A DNA stretch of 64,000 bases from Massilia rhizosphaerae (GCF_016093545.1 NZ_JADKYX010000024.1:1-64000), one strand, 5' to 3'; shown: positions 17,355 to 27,009, counted from the first letter of the stretch. Numbers and translations are program-made. Notes: generated by a model not told the origin, from the letters alone.

Positions 17355-19145
17355 ATGGGTCAGTACGTCGCGCCACTTCGGGATATGCAGTTCGTTCTGC
17401 ACGAGTTCCTGAACGTCACCGAAGAATTCAAGAACCTGCCGGCGTACCAGGAGATCGACGCCGATATCATCAACCAGGTGCTGGAAGAGGGCGCGAAATT
17501 CACGCAGGAAGTGCTGTTCCCGCTGAACCACAGCGGCGACCGCGAAGGCTGCCACTTCGACGCCGCCGCCAAGACCGTCACCACGCCCAAGGGTTTCAAG
17601 GAAGCCTATAAACAGTATGTGGAAGGCGGCTGGGCCGCGCTGGCCTGCGATGCGGAATACGGCGGCCAGGGCCTGCCGGTCTCGCTGAACAACTCGTTCT
17701 ACGAGATGCTGAATTCGTCGAACCAGGCATGGACCATGTACCCGGGCCTGTCGCACGGCGCGTACGAGTGCCTGAAGGAACACGGCACCGACGACCAGAA
17801 AAAATTCTACCTGCCGAAGCTCGTCTCGGGCGAATGGACCGGCACGATGTGCCTGACCGAAGCGCACTGCGGCACCGACCTGGGCCTGCTGCGCACGAAG
17901 GCCGAACCGCAGGCCGACGGCACCTATAAAATCACCGGCTCGAAGATCTTCATCTCGGCCGGCGAGCACGACATGTCGGAAAACATCGTCCATCTGGTGC
18001 TGGCCCGCTTGCCGGACGCGCCGGAAGGCTCGAAAGGCATCTCGCTGTTCCTCGTGCCGAAATTCCTGCCGAACGCCGACGGTTCGATCGGCGCGCGCAA
18101 CCCGATCTTCTGCGGCGCCATCGAAGAAAAGATGGGCATCCACGGCAACGCCACCTGCCAGATGAACCTGGACGGCGCCATCGGCACCCTGATCGGCCAG
18201 CCGCACAAGGGCCTGAACGCGATGTTCGTGTTCATGAACGCGGCTCGCCTGGGCGTCGGCATGCAGTCGCTGGGCCTGACGGAAGTCGCGTACCAGAACG
18301 CGCTCGTGTATGCGAAAGACCGCATCCAGATGCGCAGCCTGTCGGGCCCGAAGGCCCCGGACAAGCCGGCCGACCCGATCATCGTCCACCCGGACGTGCG
18401 CCGCATGCTGCTGACCGCGAAAGCCTATGCGGAAGGCGCGCGCGCCCTGACGTCGTACGTCGCGCTGCAGATCGACCGCGAACTGAACCACCCGGACGAG
18501 GAAGTCCGCAAGGAAGCCGCCGACGAAGTCGCCCTCCTGACCCCGGTCGTGAAGGCCTTCATCACCGACAACGGCTGGATCGCCACGTCGGAAGCGATGC
18601 AGGTGTACGGCGGCCACGGCTACATCAGCGAGTGGGGCATGGAGCAGTACGTGCGCGACGCCCGCATCAACATGATCTACGAAGGCACGAACACCGTGCA
18701 GTCGCTCGACCTGCTGGGCCGTAAGATCCTGATGGACAACGGCGCCAAGCTGCGCGCCTTCGGCGAGAAGGTCAAGGCGTTCGTCGAAGACAACGGCCTG
18801 GACGAGCAGATGTCCGAATTCGTGAGCCCGCTGGGCGAACTGGGCGAGAAGGTCGGCAAGCTGACGATGGAAATCGGCATGAAGGCCTTCCAGAACCAGG
18901 ACGAAGTGGGCGCCGCCGCCGTGCCTTACCTGCGCGTCGTGGGCCACCTGGTGTTCTCGTACTTCTTCGCGCAGATGGCGAAGATCGCGCTGGCCAAGAA
19001 GGATTCGGGCGACAAGTTCTACGAATCGAAACTGGCGACCGCACGCTTCTACTTCGCCCGCCTGTATCCGGAAACCGCGATGCTGATCCGCCAGGCGCGT
19101 TCGGGGGCAAGCAACCTGCTGGCGCTGGACGCAGACCTGTTCTAA
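17355..19145 (+). CDS. Acyl-CoA dehydrogenase (long-form, DmdC/FadE-like)
   Basis: FAD-dependent acyl-CoA dehydrogenase of 596 residues, longer than the usual 380-residue enzymes because of a C-terminal extra helical domain. The N-terminus (YVAPLRDMQFVLHEFLN) is typical of this subfamily. Signature segments are MCLTEAHCGTDLGLLRTKAE and the catalytic-Glu region INMIYEGTNTVQSLDLLGRK. It catalyses the first step of beta-oxidation. A CAGGAG site precedes the ATG. It is the first enzyme gene in the operon downstream of the TetR regulator. Confidence 0.9.
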   Translation: MGQYVAPLRDMQFVLHEFLNVTEEFKNLPAYQEIDADIINQVLEEGAKFTQEVLFPLNHSGDREGCHFDAAAKTVTTPKGFKEAYKQYVEGGWAALACDAEYGGQGLPVSLNNSFYEMLNSSNQAWTMYPGLSHGAYECLKEHGTDDQKKFYLPKLVSGEWTGTMCLTEAHCGTDLGLLRTKAEPQADGTYKITGSKIFISAGEHDMSENIVHLVLARLPDAPEGSKGISLFLVPKFLPNADGSIGARNPIFCGAIEEKMGIHGNATCQMNLDGAIGTLIGQPHKGLNAMFVFMNAARLGVGMQSLGLTEVAYQNALVYAKDRIQMRSLSGPKAPDKPADPIIVHPDVRRMLLTAKAYAEGARALTSYVALQIDRELNHPDEEVRKEAADEVALLTPVVKAFITDNGWIATSEAMQVYGGHGYISEWGMEQYVRDARINMIYEGTNTVQSLDLLGRKILMDNGAKLRAFGEKVKAFVEDNGLDEQMSEFVSPLGELGEKVGKLTMEIGMKAFQNQDEVGAAAVPYLRVVGHLVFSYFFAQMAKIALAKKDSGDKFYESKLATARFYFARLYPETAMLIRQARSGASNLLALDADLF

Positions 19146-19179
19146 ATACGCACCATCACCACATTAAGGATTACGAGAG

Positions 19180-21576
19180 ATGACTAATTTCATCGTCAAG
19201 AAAGTCGCCGTGCTGGGCGCCGGCGTGATGGGCGCGCAGATCGCTGCGCACTGCGTCAACGCCAAGGTCCCGGTCGTGCTGTTCGACCTGCCGGCCAAGG
19301 ACGGTAACAAGAACGGCATCGTCCTGAAGGCCATCGAGAACCTGAAAAAACTGTCGCCGGCCCCGCTGGGCAACAAGGACGACGCCGCGCTGATCGAAGT
19401 CGCCAACTACGAGGACAACCTCGACGTGCTGGCCGGCTGCGACCTGATCATCGAAGCCATCGCCGAGCGCATGGACTGGAAGCACGACCTGTACAAGAAG
19501 GTCGCGCCGCACATCGGCGCGAACGCCATCTTCGCGTCGAACACGTCGGGCCTGTCGATCGAAAAGCTGGCCGAAGGCTTCGACGCCGAACTGAAATCGC
19601 GCTTCTGCGGCGTGCACTTCTTCAACCCGCCGCGCTACATGCACCTGGTCGAACTGATCCCGACCGCCGCCACGAAGCCGGAGATCCTGGACCAGCTCGA
19701 AACGTTCCTGACCTCCACGCTGGGCAAGGGCGTCGTGCGCGCGAAGGACACGCCGAACTTCATCGCTAACCGCGTCGGCATCTTCGGCATGCTGGCCACG
19801 ATCCACGAAGCCGAGAAGTTCGGCCTGTCCGTGGACGTCGTCGACGACCTGACCGGCGCGAAGCTGGGCCGCGCCAAGTCGGGCACGTTCCGCACGGCGG
19901 ACGTCGTCGGCCTGGACACGATGGGCCACGTCATCAAGACCATGCAGGACAACCTGAAGGACGACCCGTTCTTCGGCGTGTACAAGACGCCGGACGTGCT
20001 GGCCAAGCTGATCGAAAAGGGCGCGCTGGGCCAGAAGACCGGCGCCGGCTTCTATAAAAAGGTCGGCAAGGACATCCTGCGCCTGGACACCGCCACCGGC
20101 GAATACGTGCCGGGCGGCGCCAAGGCCGCCGACATCGTCGCGCGTATCCTGAAAGAGAAGGACCCGGTCAAGAAATTCAAGGCGATGCGCGAATCGACCA
20201 ACCCGCAGGCGCAGTTCCTGTGGGCGATCTTCCGCGACGCCTTCCACTACATCGCCTTCCACCTGGATTCGATCGCCGACAACGCGCGCGACGTGGACTT
20301 CGCGATGCGCTGGGGCTTCGGCTGGAGCGTCGGCCCGTTCGAGACGTGGCAGGCCGCCGGCTGGAACACCATCGCCCAGTGGGTCAAGGAAGACATCGAG
20401 GCCGGCAAGGCCCTGACCGATGCACCGCTGCCCGCGTGGGTGTTCAGCGCGCCGGTCGCGGAGAAGGGCGTGCACACGCCTGAAGGTTCGTACTCCGTCA
20501 CGAAGAACGCCTACGTGCCGCGTTCCGACCTGCCGGTCTACAAGCGCCAGCAATTCCGTGCCCCGGTCGTGGGAAGCGGTCGCGACGATCCGAAGACCGC
20601 GGGCACCACCGTGTTCGAAGACGACTCCGTGCGCCTGTGGCACTCGGGCGACGAGGTGCTGGTCATCTCGCTGAAGACGAAGATGCACGTGATCGGCGAC
20701 GGCGTCATCAAGGGCATCCAGCGCGCGCTGGCGGAAGCGGAGAAGGGCTACAAGGGCATCGTGATCTGGAATGCCGATGCGGCGGACGGCGGCCCGTTCT
20801 CGGCCGGCGCCGACCTGCAATCGGCCCTGCCGGCCTTCATGGCGGGCGGCGCGAAAGCGATGGACCCGATCGTCAAGGAACTGCAGGACACGTTCATGGC
20901 GATGAAATACTCGAACATCCCGGTCGTGGCCGCGGTGGCGGGTCTCGCCTTGGGCGGCGGCTGCGAGATGGCGCTGCACGCGTCGAAGCGCGTCGCCTCG
21001 ATCGAGTCGTACATCGGCCTCGTGGAAGTGGGCGTCGGCCTGGTGCCGGCCGGCGGCGGCCTGAAGGAAGCGGCAGTGCGCGCGGCCAATGAATCGAAGG
21101 GCAACGACATCCTGCAATTCCTCAAGACCGGCTTCACCAACGCGGCCACCGCGCAGGTGTCGAAATCGGCCCTGGAAGCGAAGGCGATGGGCTACCTGAA
21201 GGACGACGACGTCATCGTCTTCAACCCGTACGAACTGCTGCACGTGGCGAAGGTCACCGCGCGCTCGATGTTCGATGCCGGCTACCGCGCACCGCTGCGC
21301 CGTCCGGTCACCGTCACCGGCCGCTATGGCTGGGGAACGATCCGCGGCCAGCTGGTCAACATGCGCGACGGCGGCTTCATTTCGGCCTACGACTACCACC
21401 TGGGCGACACGATCGCGGAGATCGTCTCCGGTGGCGACATCGACCAGGGTAGCGTCGTGTCCGAGCAGTGGCTGCTCGACATGGAACGCCGTGCATTCGT
21501 CTCGCTGCTGAACAATCCGAAGACCCAGGAACGCATCATGGGCATGATGCAAAACGGTAAACCGGTACGTAACTGA
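19180..21576 (+). CDS. FadN-type 3-hydroxyacyl-CoA dehydrogenase/enoyl-CoA hydratase fusion
   Basis: Bifunctional protein of 798 residues. The N-terminal Rossmann domain begins VAVLGAGVMGAQIAAHCVNA (GxGxxG), and the second dehydrogenase domain follows with AKDTPNFIANRVGIFGMLAT. The hydratase domain is C-terminal, with the oxyanion-hole segment GGPFSAGADLQSALPAF near residue 540. The order is dehydrogenase then hydratase, the reverse of E. coli FadB/FadJ, so this is the FadN class. It carries out the second and third steps of beta-oxidation. It is 34 bases after the acyl-CoA dehydrogenase gene. Confidence 0.9.
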   Translation: MTNFIVKKVAVLGAGVMGAQIAAHCVNAKVPVVLFDLPAKDGNKNGIVLKAIENLKKLSPAPLGNKDDAALIEVANYEDNLDVLAGCDLIIEAIAERMDWKHDLYKKVAPHIGANAIFASNTSGLSIEKLAEGFDAELKSRFCGVHFFNPPRYMHLVELIPTAATKPEILDQLETFLTSTLGKGVVRAKDTPNFIANRVGIFGMLATIHEAEKFGLSVDVVDDLTGAKLGRAKSGTFRTADVVGLDTMGHVIKTMQDNLKDDPFFGVYKTPDVLAKLIEKGALGQKTGAGFYKKVGKDILRLDTATGEYVPGGAKAADIVARILKEKDPVKKFKAMRESTNPQAQFLWAIFRDAFHYIAFHLDSIADNARDVDFAMRWGFGWSVGPFETWQAAGWNTIAQWVKEDIEAGKALTDAPLPAWVFSAPVAEKGVHTPEGSYSVTKNAYVPRSDLPVYKRQQFRAPVVGSGRDDPKTAGTTVFEDDSVRLWHSGDEVLVISLKTKMHVIGDGVIKGIQRALAEAEKGYKGIVIWNADAADGGPFSAGADLQSALPAFMAGGAKAMDPIVKELQDTFMAMKYSNIPVVAAVAGLALGGGCEMALHASKRVASIESYIGLVEVGVGLVPAGGGLKEAAVRAANESKGNDILQFLKTGFTNAATAQVSKSALEAKAMGYLKDDDVIVFNPYELLHVAKVTARSMFDAGYRAPLRRPVTVTGRYGWGTIRGQLVNMRDGGFISAYDYHLGDTIAEIVSGGDIDQGSVVSEQWLLDMERRAFVSLLNNPKTQERIMGMMQNGKPVRN

Positions 21577-21605
21577 TCGCGGCGCGGACAACAAGGACTA
21601 CTGAC

Positions 21606-22802
21606 ATGAGCAAACAACTTCAAGACGCATACATCGTCGCGGCGACCCGCACCCCGATCGGCAAGGCGCCGCGCGGCTTCTTCAACAAGACCCGTCCGGA
21701 CGACCTCCTGATCGCCGCGATCAAGGGCGCGATGGCCGCCGTGCCGAACCTGGACCCGGCCGTGATCGTCGACGCCATCGTCGGCTGCTCGTTCCCGGAA
21801 GCGGAGCAGGGCTTCAACGTGGCGCGCCAGGCCGTCGTGATGGCCGGCCTGCCGACCACCGTCGGCGGCGTCACCGTCAACCGCTACTGCGCGTCGGGCA
21901 TCACGGCGCTGGCCATGGCCGCGGACCGCATCCGCGTCGGCGAGGCCGACGTGATGATCGCCGGCGGCGTCGAATCGATGTCGATGGTGCCGATGATGGG
22001 CCACCACCCGTCGATCAACATGCGCGTATTCGAGGACGAGAACGTGGGCCTGGCCTACGGCATGGGCCTGACGGCCGAGAAGGTCGCCGCCCAGTGGAAG
22101 GTGAGCCGCGAAGACCAGGACGCGTTCGGCCTGGAATCGCACCGCAAGGCCATCGCCGCCCAGCTGGCCGGCTTCTTCAAGGACGAGATCACGCCGGTGG
22201 AAATCGTCACCCGCACGCCGGACCTGGCGACGGGCGAGATCAAGGTCAAGCGCCGCACCGTCGACCTGGACGAAGGCCCGCGCGCCGACGCCAGCATGGA
22301 AGGCATGGCGAAGCTCAAGCCGGTGTTCGCCGCCAAGGGCAGCGTGACGGCCGCGACGTCGTCGCAGATGTCGGACGGCGCCGGCGCGCTGATCGTCGTC
22401 AGCGAAAAGATCCTGCGTGAGCACAACCTGACCCCGCTGGCCAAGTTCTCCTCGTTCGCCGTGCGCGGCGTGCCGCCGGAGATCATGGGCATCGGCCCGA
22501 AGGTCGCGATCCCCGCGGCGTGCGCCGCCGCCGGCATCACCCAGGACCAGCTGGACTGGATCGAACTGAACGAGGCCTTCGCGGCACAGGCACTGGCCGT
22601 CATCCGCGACCTGAACCTGGACACCAGCAAAGTGAACCCGATGGGCGGCGCGATCGCCCTGGGCCACCCGCTGGGCGCCACCGGTGCGATCCGCGCCGCG
22701 ACCGTCGTCCACGCCCTGCGCCGCAACAACCTGAAGTACGGCATGGTCACCATGTGCGTCGGCGCCGGCATGGGCGCGGCGGGCATCATCGAACGCGTGT
22801 AA
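21606..22802 (+). CDS. Acetyl-CoA C-acyltransferase (thiolase)
   Basis: Thiolase of 398 residues. The nucleophilic Cys95 is in VNRYCASGITALAMA. The second conserved His is in ALGHPLGATGAIRAATVVHA and the third motif is MCVGAGMGAAGIIERV at the C-terminus. It performs the final cleavage step of beta-oxidation and pairs with the upstream FadN-type protein as a FadA partner. An intrinsic terminator follows 21 bases after the stop. Confidence 0.93.
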   Translation: MSKQLQDAYIVAATRTPIGKAPRGFFNKTRPDDLLIAAIKGAMAAVPNLDPAVIVDAIVGCSFPEAEQGFNVARQAVVMAGLPTTVGGVTVNRYCASGITALAMAADRIRVGEADVMIAGGVESMSMVPMMGHHPSINMRVFEDENVGLAYGMGLTAEKVAAQWKVSREDQDAFGLESHRKAIAAQLAGFFKDEITPVEIVTRTPDLATGEIKVKRRTVDLDEGPRADASMEGMAKLKPVFAAKGSVTAATSSQMSDGAGALIVVSEKILREHNLTPLAKFSSFAVRGVPPEIMGIGPKVAIPAACAAAGITQDQLDWIELNEAFAAQALAVIRDLNLDTSKVNPMGGAIALGHPLGATGAIRAATVVHALRRNNLKYGMVTMCVGAGMGAAGIIERV

Positions 22803-22823
22803 TCCACACGTCGTAAACGGAAG

Positions 22824-22856
22824 GGGCGCTGTGGCACAACCGCAGCGCCCTTTTTT
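22824..22856 (+). terminator. Intrinsic terminator after the thiolase gene
   Basis: An 11-base stem (GGGCGCTGTGG with CCGCAGCGCCC, one G-U) closes on a CACAA loop and is followed by TTTTTT. This is a textbook rho-independent terminator. It lies only 18 bases before the start of the next coding sequence. Confidence 0.85.
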
Positions 22857-22874
22857 ATACAACGGAGACACTGA

Positions 22875-23648
22875 ATGGACATCCTGAGCACCACGGCCGA
22901 CGGCATCCTTACCCTCGAATTCAACCGCCCCGAACGCAAGAACGCGATCACGGGCGCCATGTACACGATGTTGGCCGACGCGCTGCGCGCCGCCGACGCC
23001 GACCCGCAGATCCGCGCCATCCTCATCACGGGCAAGCCCGAGATCTTCACGGCCGGTAACGACCTGGAAGACTTCCTGCACAATGTGGGCGAAGGCGCGA
23101 TGACGGAATCGCGTCCCGTGTTCCAGTTCATGCGCGCGCTGGAAGGCTGCGGCAAGCCCGTGGTCGCGGCCGTCGCCGGCGCCGCCGTCGGCATCGGCAC
23201 GACCTTGCTGATGCACTGCGACCTCGTCTACTGCGCCGACAACGCCAAGTTCTCGATGCCGTTCTCGCAGCTGGGCCTGTGCCCGGAATTCGCGTCGTCG
23301 CTGCTCGTCGCGCAATCGGCCGGCTACACGCGCGCCGCGGAAAAGCTGATGCTGGGCGAACCGTTCGGCGCGCAGGAGGCGTTCGAGATGGGCATCGTGG
23401 CGAAAGTGCTGCCGGCCGCCGACCTGCTCGCGTTCGCGCAAGGCCAGGCCGCCAAGCTCGTGAAACTGCCGGCCGCGTCGATCCGCACGACGAAGGCCCT
23501 CATGAAGCGTTCGCGCGCGGCGCTGGTGAAAGACACCATCGCGGCGGAGAACGAACGCTTCAGCGCGATGCTGACCGGGGGCGAGGCCAAGGAAGCCTTC
23601 ACCGCGTTCTTTGAAAAGCGCAAGCCGGACTTCAGCAAGTTCGACTGA
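22875..23648 (+). CDS. Enoyl-CoA hydratase/isomerase family protein
   Basis: Crotonase-superfamily protein of 257 residues. The first oxyanion-hole segment is EIFTAGNDLEDFLH, and the second is VVAAVAGAAVGIGTTLLMHC. The position of the catalytic acid is in LGLCPEFASSLLVA. It probably acts in fatty-acid degradation with the upstream genes, although its exact substrate is not determined. A GGAGAC site precedes the ATG. The terminator just upstream means that its expression depends on read-through or an unseen promoter. Confidence 0.85.
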   Translation: MDILSTTADGILTLEFNRPERKNAITGAMYTMLADALRAADADPQIRAILITGKPEIFTAGNDLEDFLHNVGEGAMTESRPVFQFMRALEGCGKPVVAAVAGAAVGIGTTLLMHCDLVYCADNAKFSMPFSQLGLCPEFASSLLVAQSAGYTRAAEKLMLGEPFGAQEAFEMGIVAKVLPAADLLAFAQGQAAKLVKLPAASIRTTKALMKRSRAALVKDTIAAENERFSAMLTGGEAKEAFTAFFEKRKPDFSKFD

Positions 23649-23654
23649 CCCGCT

Positions 23655-25034
23655 TCACGCGGGGACCGGTTCCGCGACCGGCCCCGCGGCCGTGTCGCGG
23701 ACGGCGAAGCCGGCGGCCTCGATCTCCGCGCGCAAGGCATCCGCATCCGCCCATCGCCGTTCCGCGCGGGCCCGCTGGCGCGCGTCGATCAGCGCCAGCA
23801 CGGCGTCCGGCACGGCGCGCGCTTCCGGGCGCCACGTGTCCAGGCCGAGGCCCAGCGCCTCGTCCAGCCAGGCCAGCGTCGCCTTCTGCACGGCGCCCGG
23901 CAGATCGGATTTCAGCACTTCCCATGCCAGCGCCAATGCGCCGGGCGTGTTCAGGTCATCGTTGAGCGCCGCCAGCATCCGTTCCCGCATCGCCGCGTCG
24001 AGCGTGCCGCCGGAAGGCAGCTGATGATAGGCCCGCCGCAAGCGCCCGAGCGCCGTCTGCGCCGCCTCCAGCGCCGTCCACGAAAAGACGAGCTTCGAGC
24101 GGTAGTGGGCGGTCAACGCGAGGTAGCGGTAGGCCAGCGGATCGAAGCCGCGCGCCAGCAGGCTGTCGAGCCGGATGAAGCTGCCGTCGGACTTGGACAT
24201 CTTGTCGCTGTCCTGCAGCCGCAGGAAGGCGCCATGCAGCCAGTAGCGTGCCGGCGGATGGCCGTGGCAGGCCTCGTGCTGGGCGATCTCGTTCGAGTGG
24301 TGGACCGGCACGTGGTCTTCGCCGCCGACGTGGATGTCGAACAGCGCGCCGAGGTAGCGCGTCGACATCGCGGAGCACTCGATGTGCCAGCCGGGGAAGC
24401 CGCCGCCCCACGGACTGTCCCATTCCATCTGGCGCGTCGCGTCGCCGATGAATTTCCAGAGCGCGAAGTCGGTGGGTGCGCGTTTTTCGCCGAGGTCGAC
24501 GCGATGCCCGGCGCGCAGGCCGGCGATGTCGAGCCGGGCCAGGTGGCCGTAGCGCTCCAGGCGCGCGGTGTCGAAATAGATGCCGTCCGATGTCCGGTAA
24601 GTGAAGCCGGCGCGCTCGATGCCGGCGATGAAATCGATCTGTTCGGGAATGTGGTCGGTCGCGCGCGTCCACACGGTCGGCGCCAGGATGCGCAGGCGCT
24701 CCAGGTCGCGCAGGAAGGCCTGGGTGTAGTAGGCCGCGATCTCCCACGCCGACCGCCCGGTGCGCCGGCTGCCCTTTTCCATCTTGTCCTCGCCGCTGTC
24801 GGCATCGGACGTCAGGTGGCCGACGTCCGTGATGTTGACGACGTGCCGGGCCTCGAAACCGTTCAGCTGGAGCACGCGGCGCAGCGTGTCGCCGAACAGG
24901 TAGGTGCGCAGGTTGCCGATGTGGGCGTAGTCGTAGACGGTCGGCCCGCACGCGTACAGGCCGGCGCGGCCGGGTTCCAGGCTCGTGAAAGGGCGCAGCC
25001 GCCGCTCGTAGGTGTCGTACAGCGTCAGTTCCAT
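23655..25034 (-). CDS. cysS: Cysteinyl-tRNA synthetase, divergent form
   Basis: Class I synthetase of 459 residues beginning MELTLYDTYERRLRPFTSLE. The HIGH motif reads HIGN in CGPTVYDYAHIGNLRTY, with Cys29 as a zinc ligand. KMSKSDGS is intact. The zinc-binding Cys in GWHIECSAMS and the His region GGEDHVPVHHSNEIAQHE are present. The segment ITDVGHLTSDADSGEDKMEK differs from the common enterobacterial CysS and fits a separate lineage, so this may be a second cysS copy. The start at 25034 has a GGAG site. A terminator hairpin lies directly upstream. Confidence 0.9.
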   Translation of the reverse strand: MELTLYDTYERRLRPFTSLEPGRAGLYACGPTVYDYAHIGNLRTYLFGDTLRRVLQLNGFEARHVVNITDVGHLTSDADSGEDKMEKGSRRTGRSAWEIAAYYTQAFLRDLERLRILAPTVWTRATDHIPEQIDFIAGIERAGFTYRTSDGIYFDTARLERYGHLARLDIAGLRAGHRVDLGEKRAPTDFALWKFIGDATRQMEWDSPWGGGFPGWHIECSAMSTRYLGALFDIHVGGEDHVPVHHSNEIAQHEACHGHPPARYWLHGAFLRLQDSDKMSKSDGSFIRLDSLLARGFDPLAYRYLALTAHYRSKLVFSWTALEAAQTALGRLRRAYHQLPSGGTLDAAMRERMLAALNDDLNTPGALALAWEVLKSDLPGAVQKATLAWLDEALGLGLDTWRPEARAVPDAVLALIDARQRARAERRWADADALRAEIEAAGFAVRDTAAGPVAEPVPA

Positions 25035-25044
25035 CGGTGCTCCA

Positions 25045-25083
25045 AAAACGAAAAGGCCACAGGAGACGGTTCTCGCTGTGGCC
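25045..25083 (-). terminator. Terminator-like hairpin immediately upstream of cysS
   Basis: Read on the minus strand, GGCCACAG and CTGTGGCC pair, with a further inner GAGA/TCTC helix, followed by TTTTCGTTTTT. The T run ends about 10 bases before the cysS ATG, so no promoter can fit between them. A second CCACAG copy lies just upstream (25091-25096 region) and could compete for pairing. It may be an attenuator of cysS or the terminator of the upstream minus-strand gene. Confidence 0.6.
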
Positions 25084-25216
25084 CATAGAAACTGTGGATG
25101 TGAAAATGCAATCGGCAGGCTTCTAGGGCCGCCGGCGACATGCTCCAACGTTGTTCGGGTGTTTATGCATGGGGGCGGTGTAGCATGGTGCTGTAGGCCA
25201 GACGAAATCGATGCAA

Positions 25217-25903
25217 CTATCGGCGCCAATACACCGGCACCTGTAGTGCTTCCTTGTCGTTCCACATTTGCACGGTCGCGTACACAGTCGTGCCGTTAGC
25301 GTTCACCACGTTGAGCCGATTGGTGAAGTACTTGTACTTCGCTCCAAACCGTGTTTCCGCTATCTTGGCAGCTTGCGCCGCATCCGGACCATGGAGCATG
25401 TTGACCAGAATGGCGGTGCCGGCAGTCGCGACCAATACGCCGAGAACAACAGGGATGGTCAAGCGGCTCGGCACCCTCCCATTCGCACGTAGCATTGCTC
25501 TGACCGGCTCGCTGTTGAGCCGCCACGCGACCACTGATACTACCGCTGCGGTCACAATGAGCGGCACGAAAAACAAGATGAATTGGCCCGGATACAGGCG
25601 AAGCTGCACTTTGGTCAGCTCGAGCGGGGCCAACAGTGCCTGCTGTACAGGCAACGTTACTGCGGGAACGACGGTGAAAACGGCAATCCAGCGTATTGCC
25701 GCAATGACCTTGGCGCCCCCGAAATAGAGTAGTAACCCGGCAGCCAGCAACATGACATCGAGCTTGATCTGCCCAGGAGGCGCAGTGTACTGGCCGTAGA
25801 TCAGTTCCAGAATCCCGAAGACGATCAGCACGTGGGCGGCGGACCGGACCTGCGGCTGGTTGCGGGCAGGGGCGTCGACGGCAGCGCCTGGATTGTCTTG
25901 CAT
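25217..25903 (-). CDS. Hypothetical multi-pass membrane protein
   Basis: Protein of 228 residues. Hydrophobic segments are AAHVLIVFGILELIYG, VMLLAAGLLLYFGGAKVIAA, FILFFVPLIVTAAVVSVVAW and IPVVLGVLVATAGTAILVNM, with a soluble C-terminal domain of about 60 residues rich in polar residues. No family is recognised. It is the last gene of the minus-strand array and starts 21 bases after the esterase-like gene, so the two form a small operon. Base composition is AT-richer than the core genes. Confidence 0.7.
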   Translation of the reverse strand: MQDNPGAAVDAPARNQPQVRSAAHVLIVFGILELIYGQYTAPPGQIKLDVMLLAAGLLLYFGGAKVIAAIRWIAVFTVVPAVTLPVQQALLAPLELTKVQLRLYPGQFILFFVPLIVTAAVVSVVAWRLNSEPVRAMLRANGRVPSRLTIPVVLGVLVATAGTAILVNMLHGPDAAQAAKIAETRFGAKYKYFTNRLNVVNANGTTVYATVQMWNDKEALQVPVYWRR

Positions 25904-25924
25904 CGAGGTGGCCTGCTAGAACGA

Positions 25925-26761
25925 CTATGGGCCGTTAGCGACCACGGCCGGAGGCGAGGCTGTGGTCCGTCCCACACTGATGTCGCCGGTATACGCATCC
26001 TTCAGACCGGATTCCCGGACCACGAAGACATTGTCGTTCGCCTGCACTGGCACAGAATGAATCCCACATGTCTCCGTACAGCTCCAGGCACTTCCGCCCG
26101 TCGAGCTCAGATTGAATGTCGCAGGGTTCAAGTCAGTGATATGGGTAGGAATTGGTGCCGGAAGCTCGGGGGGAAACCATTCTGGCTTCACTTTCATATT
26201 GTGAACATTGCCAGTCAAGGTCAGTATGAGTGACTCAGGGCGGGCACTGTATTCGGCGCGAATCTTGGCGGCCATTTTTCCGTCATTGTTGATGTGCCAG
26301 TCTCTCCCGCTACCCTGCATGGCGAAGATCGATATCGGATACCCCGCTTGCCCCAACCGGCGGAAGCCTTCGATCATCTCGACCATGGCCAGGCTCGCGC
26401 GTCCGTCCTCGCCGAGTTTCCAAAAATCGGCCTGCAGGAGCGACGCTCGCGCCGACTGGTCACCCGTCGAACGCATATATGCCTTTAGCGACTCGCTCAG
26501 GTCAACAGGCATTTCGAGGCCCACGGCGACGCTCATGCCTTTGCTGAGTGCGCTGCAGACGACACGCAGAAACGTCTCTGGCATTTCCTTCGTCCCGTGC
26601 CCCTCGCCAAACATAACCACTCGGTGACTGCGCAGGTATGGGGCGAGACCCTTGATCTCGGTGCAATTCATACCAGAAGGAATGCTTTTCGCCAGGGCGG
26701 GGAATGACGGCAAGGTTATTGTCATCACCAATAAAATAGCGGCTAGTCGGATACGGTTCAT
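25925..26761 (-). CDS. Secreted erythromycin-esterase-like protein
   Basis: Protein of 278 residues from the ATG at 26761. A signal peptide (LAAILLVMTITLPSFPALA) is followed by a domain with HRVVMFGEGHGTKEMPETFL, which resembles the GExHGTxE motif of erythromycin-esterase/ChaN-like folds. Further segments are VAVGLEMPVDLSESLKAYM and LILTLTGNVHNMK. The frame is open upstream, but translation from further out would give no recognisable sequence and no signal peptide. The substrate is unknown. It sits in the AT-richer minus-strand array. Confidence 0.6.
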   Translation of the reverse strand: MNRIRLAAILLVMTITLPSFPALAKSIPSGMNCTEIKGLAPYLRSHRVVMFGEGHGTKEMPETFLRVVCSALSKGMSVAVGLEMPVDLSESLKAYMRSTGDQSARASLLQADFWKLGEDGRASLAMVEMIEGFRRLGQAGYPISIFAMQGSGRDWHINNDGKMAAKIRAEYSARPESLILTLTGNVHNMKVKPEWFPPELPAPIPTHITDLNPATFNLSSTGGSAWSCTETCGIHSVPVQANDNVFVVRESGLKDAYTGDISVGRTTASPPAVVANGP

Positions 26762-26834
26762 GCTGGAAATTAGCTGTATTGATAAATGGATGTGCCCACT
26801 GACACAGGTTTTTTTGTTAGGAGTTCTAAATCGC

Positions 26835-26997
26835 GACAGTCCGTATATGGATTCGTCCGGCGTTTGCAAACAATCTGTCTTCAGGGCGCGAGGTTTTGAT
26901 CTTCTCGTAATCTGTTCTGTTCCACTTAGGCATGACGGTGCCGAAAGGTTGGTTGTTGCCCGACGGCGGCCGGAAGCTGTCGACCAATACGGACCTT
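26835..26997. repeat. Array repeat K (long, degenerate copy)
   Basis: The left end reads ACAGTCCGTATATGG and the right end CGACCAATACGGACCTT. GTCCGTAT and ATACGGAC are perfectly complementary across about 160 bases. The arms match the outer arms of the other array repeats. It ends 12 bases 3' of the stop of the minus-strand gene at 27010. Confidence 0.45.
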
Positions 26998-27009
26998 TCA
27001 CCGATGGGT

